A stretch of 9,127 nucleotides of DNA from Candidatus Coatesiibacteriota bacterium (GTDB lineage Bacteria > B130-G9): positions 1 to 9,127 of the forward strand of contig QMNL01000044.1 in NCBI GenBank assembly GCA_003647755.1, in the 5' to 3' direction. The notes beneath the pieces are model-generated. The model was given only the letters and a program-made list of their open reading frames with translations, searched no databases and was not told the DNA's origin. Below are positions 6,606 to 9,127 of the stretch, one piece after another. Position 1 is the first letter of the stretch, and each line of letters begins with the position of its first letter. The position numbers were made by a program, and so were the translations under genes.

Positions 6606-7295
6606 TCACCTTTCTAATTGCTCTATTCTAACAGTTCCAACCAGAAAATCTCCAAACGGCAGCCGCAGAACACGGCCCACCGCATTTGAAACCCTCGACA
6701 GCCAAAGAAGGCCTCGCCACGGCAGCACAAACCCCGTCGAGAACACGGATGCGTCCCCGAAGCCAGCGAGGAGCCCCCGCAGCTCGCCGACGGTCATCAG
6801 ACGCGCATCACGAAAGGTCGGCGAGCCGCGACGTCGCCTGAGCCAGGCAAGCAAGGAGGCCCGATTGAGCACCCCGACGACGATTCTTCCGCCGGGCCTC
6901 ACGCATCGGGCAAGCTCCCGAAGCGCCGCCTGCGCATCGGAGACAAACTCGAGCGTCGTGATGGCGCACCCAACGTCGAAACTGCCGCTTGAAAACGGCA
7001 GCCTCGAGGCGTCCGCCAGTGCCAACCTCGTGCGCTCAATACCCTTCGACTGTGCCACACGCAGCATCCCGAAAGACAGATCAACACCAAGAACCTCAAA
7101 GCCAAGCTCGGAGAAAAATTGTGTCCAGTGCCCGGTGCCGCAGCCAATTTCGAGCATGCGCCGGCCCTCTGTCCGCTCCCCGAGCGCCTCGGCAACGGCC
7201 CTCTTCTGGATGCGGTCATGCACCTCTCCCAGCGGGGTCTCGTACCACTCGTCATACCGCCGAGAGACCTTGTCAAAATCGAACCTAGCCATCAT
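6606..7295 (-). CDS. Class I SAM-dependent methyltransferase, substrate unknown
   Basis: A Rossmann-fold methyltransferase of the UbiE/Methyltransf_11 type. Numbered from ATG 7295, motif I is LEIGCGTG (48-55), the acidic residue binding the SAM ribose is Asp72 in VDLS, a DASRLPF segment (95-101) contacts adenine, SFDVGCAITTLEF (105-117) is the motif IV region, and CVRPGGR (131-137) precedes strand 5. The C-terminal third is rich in Arg, Trp and Leu and gives no clue to the substrate. The start is uncertain: the in-frame starts ATG 7292, ATG 7295, ATG 7316 and TTG 7337 all lack a strong ribosome site. The later ones are preferred because homologous proteins begin shortly before the FDFDKVSRRYDEWYETPLG stretch. 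The stop lies 4 bases before the Mrp fusion start, so the methyltransferase may act in the same pathway. Confidence 0.88.
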   Translation of the reverse strand: MMARFDFDKVSRRYDEWYETPLGEVHDRIQKRAVAEALGERTEGRRMLEIGCGTGHWTQFFSELGFEVLGVDLSFGMLRVAQSKGIERTRLALADASRLPFSSGSFDVGCAITTLEFVSDAQAALRELARCVRPGGRIVVGVLNRASLLAWLRRRRGSPTFRDARLMTVGELRGLLAGFGDASVFSTGFVLPWRGLLWLSRVSNAVGRVLRLPFGDFLVGTVRIEQLER

Positions 7296-7400
7296 TCCGC
7301 GAGTTGAGGCGCCCATGCTCGCTTCGCCCCATGTCAAGTGTCAAACACGAGGAGTTTCCGCAATCGTGCCCGGGCCTGCTCAACTGAAGCGTTCTTCCCG

Positions 7401-7442
7401 CATCCCCGGAAGGGGATGGACGTGAGTAGCCCCCCTTCGGGG
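7401..7442 (-). promoter_or_regulatory. Possible RNA switch or attenuator-like structure upstream of the methyltransferase gene
   Basis: Read on the minus strand, a hairpin CCCC-GAA-GGGG (7442-7432) is followed by CATCCCC-TTCC-GGGGATG (7418-7401), a perfect 7-bp stem with a 4-base loop. GAAGGGG (7438-7432) of the first can instead pair perfectly with CCCCTTC (7415-7409) of the second, so the two folds exclude each other. It lies within the 240-280 bases upstream of the methyltransferase start, where I see no other gene and no convincing promoter. No known riboswitch class is recognised. Confidence 0.3.
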
Positions 7443-7532
7443 AACTGAAACCCAGCATCACCTCAATCCCAATTCCACTCTTGTTTCGCCCAAAACGCCG
7501 CCCCGAAACCAACAACACAACACATCGCAATC

Positions 7533-7567
7533 AAAAAAATGCGAAAACTCCTGCTGAGTGACCCAGC
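7533..7567 (-). terminator. Possible intrinsic terminator after the MinD-ferredoxin ATPase gene
   Basis: About 10 bases past the stop codon, the minus strand has GCTGGG-TCA-CTCAGC (7567-7553), a 6-bp stem with one G-T wobble. It is followed by AGGAG, then TTTT (7547-7544), and a run of seven T at 7539-7533. The stem is short and the first T-run begins 5 bases late, so termination may be partial. Confidence 0.3.
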
Positions 7568-7577
7568 CGCCAAGCAA

Positions 7578-8468
7578 TCACCCCATAGCCAACGTAACTC
7601 GCTCCCAGAGCGTCTTGATCTCCTGTGCGATAGCGCCGCCGGTGAACTCCACGACGGTGGCAGCCATAACCTGAGCTTTTGTAACCGCAGGATCGTACCT
7701 GATCCTCGAGAGTGCCTTCACGCCGTTTGCCCTCGCAAACGCCTCGATCTCCTCCGTCATCTCAGGGTTGAGGTCGAACTTGTTGACGCAGACTGCGGCC
7801 TTAGCCCCGAAATGCTTAGTGAGGCCCAGAACACGCTCAAGATCATGCTTGCCCGAAAGGGTCGGCTCGGTAACAACCAGCACGAAATCCGCCCCCGTAA
7901 CCGAGGCAATGACAGGGCAACCAATGCCGGGCGATCCATCGACCAAAAGCAAGTCCAACCCCCTCTTCTTTGCCAGCTCTTTCGCCTCCTTGCGAACCAG
8001 TGAGACGAGCTTGCCGCTGTTCTCCTGGGCGGCAAAGAGCCTCGCGTGGACCATCGGCCCATGCCTGGTCTCGGAGATGAACCACTCGCCGCTCTGAGCA
8101 TCCCTCGATTCGATGGCCCCTTCAGCACAGAAGTGTGCGCACACGCCGCAGCCCTCGCAGGCCAACGGGTCGATCCTGAACGTCTTTGGGACGATGCCGT
8201 TGCCAGGCCCATCGAAGTAAATCGCCTCGAACCTACATATCTCCTCGCACTTTCCGCAAGCTATGCAGTGGCCCGGCAGTATCCGAACATCGCGCGCTCC
8301 GACAAATTTGTGCCGAGAAATTATACGAGGCGCAAGGACCAGGTGCAGGTCGGCGGCGTCAACATCGCAGTCGGCCAACACGTTATTCTGCGCCAGCGTT
8401 GCGAAGGAGGCGACGATGCTGGTCTTGCCGGTGCCTCCCTTACCCGAGATTACGACGAGTTCCTTCAT
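7578..8468 (-). CDS. MinD-superfamily P-loop ATPase with inserted 2x[4Fe-4S] ferredoxin domain (second of a pair)
   Basis: 296-residue ATPase of the ferredoxin-containing MinD/ParA class common in anaerobes. It has the deviant Walker A SGKGGTGKTS (8-17), ADCDVDAADLHL (32-43), and then an inserted bacterial-type ferredoxin: Cys68, 71, 74, 78 and Cys104, 107, 110, 114, two complete CxxCxxCxxxC motifs for two [4Fe-4S] clusters. The switch region DGSPGIGCPVIAS (177-189) and VTEPTLSGKHDLER (199-212) follow. Such proteins are usually encoded in pairs. In Desulfovibrio two of them belong to the orange protein complex, which has been linked to cell division; the molecular role is not settled. ATG 8468 overlaps the stop of the upstream partner as ATGA, with GGGAGGTGA as a strong ribosome site, so the pair is translationally coupled and probably forms a heterodimer. 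Confidence 0.93.
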   Translation of the reverse strand: MKELVVISGKGGTGKTSIVASFATLAQNNVLADCDVDAADLHLVLAPRIISRHKFVGARDVRILPGHCIACGKCEEICRFEAIYFDGPGNGIVPKTFRIDPLACEGCGVCAHFCAEGAIESRDAQSGEWFISETRHGPMVHARLFAAQENSGKLVSLVRKEAKELAKKRGLDLLLVDGSPGIGCPVIASVTGADFVLVVTEPTLSGKHDLERVLGLTKHFGAKAAVCVNKFDLNPEMTEEIEAFARANGVKALSRIRYDPAVTKAQVMAATVVEFTGGAIAQEIKTLWERVTLAMG

Positions 8469-9127
8469 CGTTCACCTCCCAATATCTTCTCAACGAGGGG
8501 ATGCAGGTAATCCGAGTAGCCGCTAACGGCATCGATGGGCAGTTCACCGTGCGAGTAGGCTACCGCGACGTCCCTGTCGTCCGGTATCTCGCCCAACAGC
8601 TCTATCCTGTGCTGCTGGCAGAACTTCTCTGTCTTGTCATCCCCTATGTTGCTGCGATTGATGATAACGCCGAACTCGACGCCAACCTGTCGAGTCATAT
8701 CAACAGCGAGCTTGAGGTCGTTGAGACCGAATGGCGTTGGCTCGGTTACGAGGACGACCAGGTCCGCGTGCATCACGGTCTCCACAGCTGGACAAGCCGT
8801 GCCCGGCGGCGCGTCCAGCACCGTGATGCCATCGTCAATAGCCCGCTTCTTGACACCTTTGACAAGAGGAGGTGAGAGCGCCTCGCCGATTTTGAGCTTG
8901 CCGTGGGCAAACCGAATTTTGCCGGCGAAGCCCTCCTCGACCACGCCAACCTCCCTGTCCACCTCGGTGATAGCGTTCACCGGGCAGATGAGATAGCAAC
9001 CTCCGCACGCGTGGCAGAGCTCCTGAAACACCAGCGTCTTGTTACCCATGCAGACGATTGCGTTGTATTGGCATATCTCCTCGCACTTCCGACACAACGT
9101 GCACTTGTCCTGGTCAACCACTGGCAC
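8465..9127 (-). CDS. MinD-superfamily P-loop ATPase with 2x[4Fe-4S] ferredoxin domain (first of a pair), 5' part cut off
   Basis: The last 220 residues of a partner ATPase are present. The visible part opens with the ferredoxin insert, Cys9, 12, 15, 19 and Cys38, 41, 44, 48, plus an extra Cys26, followed by LDAPPGTACPAVETV (104-118), VTEPTPFGLNDLKLAVD (127-143) and a C-terminal IPDDRDVAVAYSHGELP (181-197). The Walker A loop and about the first 60 residues typical of the family are missing because the frame continues past the right edge. The GTG at 9127 is therefore an internal valine, not a start. Both CxxCxxCxxxC sets are intact. The stop TGA overlaps the next gene's ATG. Confidence 0.92.
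   Translation of the reverse strand: MPVVDQDKCTLCRKCEEICQYNAIVCMGNKTLVFQELCHACGGCYLICPVNAITEVDREVGVVEEGFAGKIRFAHGKLKIGEALSPPLVKGVKKRAIDDGITVLDAPPGTACPAVETVMHADLVVLVTEPTPFGLNDLKLAVDMTRQVGVEFGVIINRSNIGDDKTEKFCQQHRIELLGEIPDDRDVAVAYSHGELPIDAVSGYSDYLHPLVEKILGGER

Noticed and set aside
7332..7344. Tandem TTGACA motifs as -35 boxes for the methyltransferase
   Set aside because: Neither copy has an AT-rich -10 element 16-18 bases downstream; those positions are GC-rich coding or near-coding sequence.
7285..7530. 81-codon minus-strand frame upstream of the methyltransferase
   Set aside because: It overlaps the 5' end of the methyltransferase in another frame and spans the hairpins; composition is not protein-like and no ribosome site supports it.
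8186..8875. 229-codon open frame on the plus strand
   Set aside because: It runs opposite two ferredoxin-MinD ATPase genes, is rich in Arg, Ser and Pro typical of antisense frames in GC-rich coding DNA, and shows no domain.
9125..9127. GTG at the right edge as start of the first MinD-ferredoxin ATPase
   Set aside because: The protein would begin inside the family, without its Walker A loop, and the frame is open to the edge. The codon is an internal valine.

Overview
The window carries ten genes, all on the minus strand, so transcription runs from high to low coordinates. The base composition is moderately GC-rich and the code is bacterial. A Kdo-8-phosphate synthase points to a Gram-negative, lipopolysaccharide-bearing bacterium. 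Tandem ferredoxin-type MinD ATPases, an Mrp–NifX-like fusion and a nickel-pincer pathway suggest an anaerobe. The phylum cannot be read from this sequence alone.

In order of transcription, the right end (9127 to 7578) holds two MinD-superfamily ATPases with inserted 2x[4Fe-4S] ferredoxin domains. The first is cut by the window edge and overlaps the second by ATGA. After a weak terminator-like hairpin and a 5' region with two mutually exclusive hairpins comes a class I SAM methyltransferase. Its stop lies 4 bases before an Mrp/NBP35 ATPase fused to a C-terminal dinitrogenase-iron-molybdenum-cofactor (NifX/orange-protein-like) domain. This set resembles the orange protein (ORP) gene sets of Desulfovibrio.

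Next (5175 to 2426) is a tightly packed larE-larB-larC block for building the nickel-pincer nucleotide (NPN) cofactor of LarA-type racemases and epimerases. No larA is in the window. LarE has the three-cysteine layout expected of a catalytic, Fe-S-cluster type enzyme, which makes its position beside Fe-S handling ATPases suggestive. A small FmdB-type zinc-ribbon protein follows 51 bases later.

The left part, after a structured intergenic stretch and a possible promoter, is an envelope-sugar operon: an extended-SDR UDP-N-acetylhexosamine 4-epimerase-like protein, then a metal-type KdsA, then the first 18 codons of another gene running off the left edge. The main novelty is the combination of ORP/MinD-like metallocluster genes with larEBC, together with several unexplained intergenic RNA-like structures.
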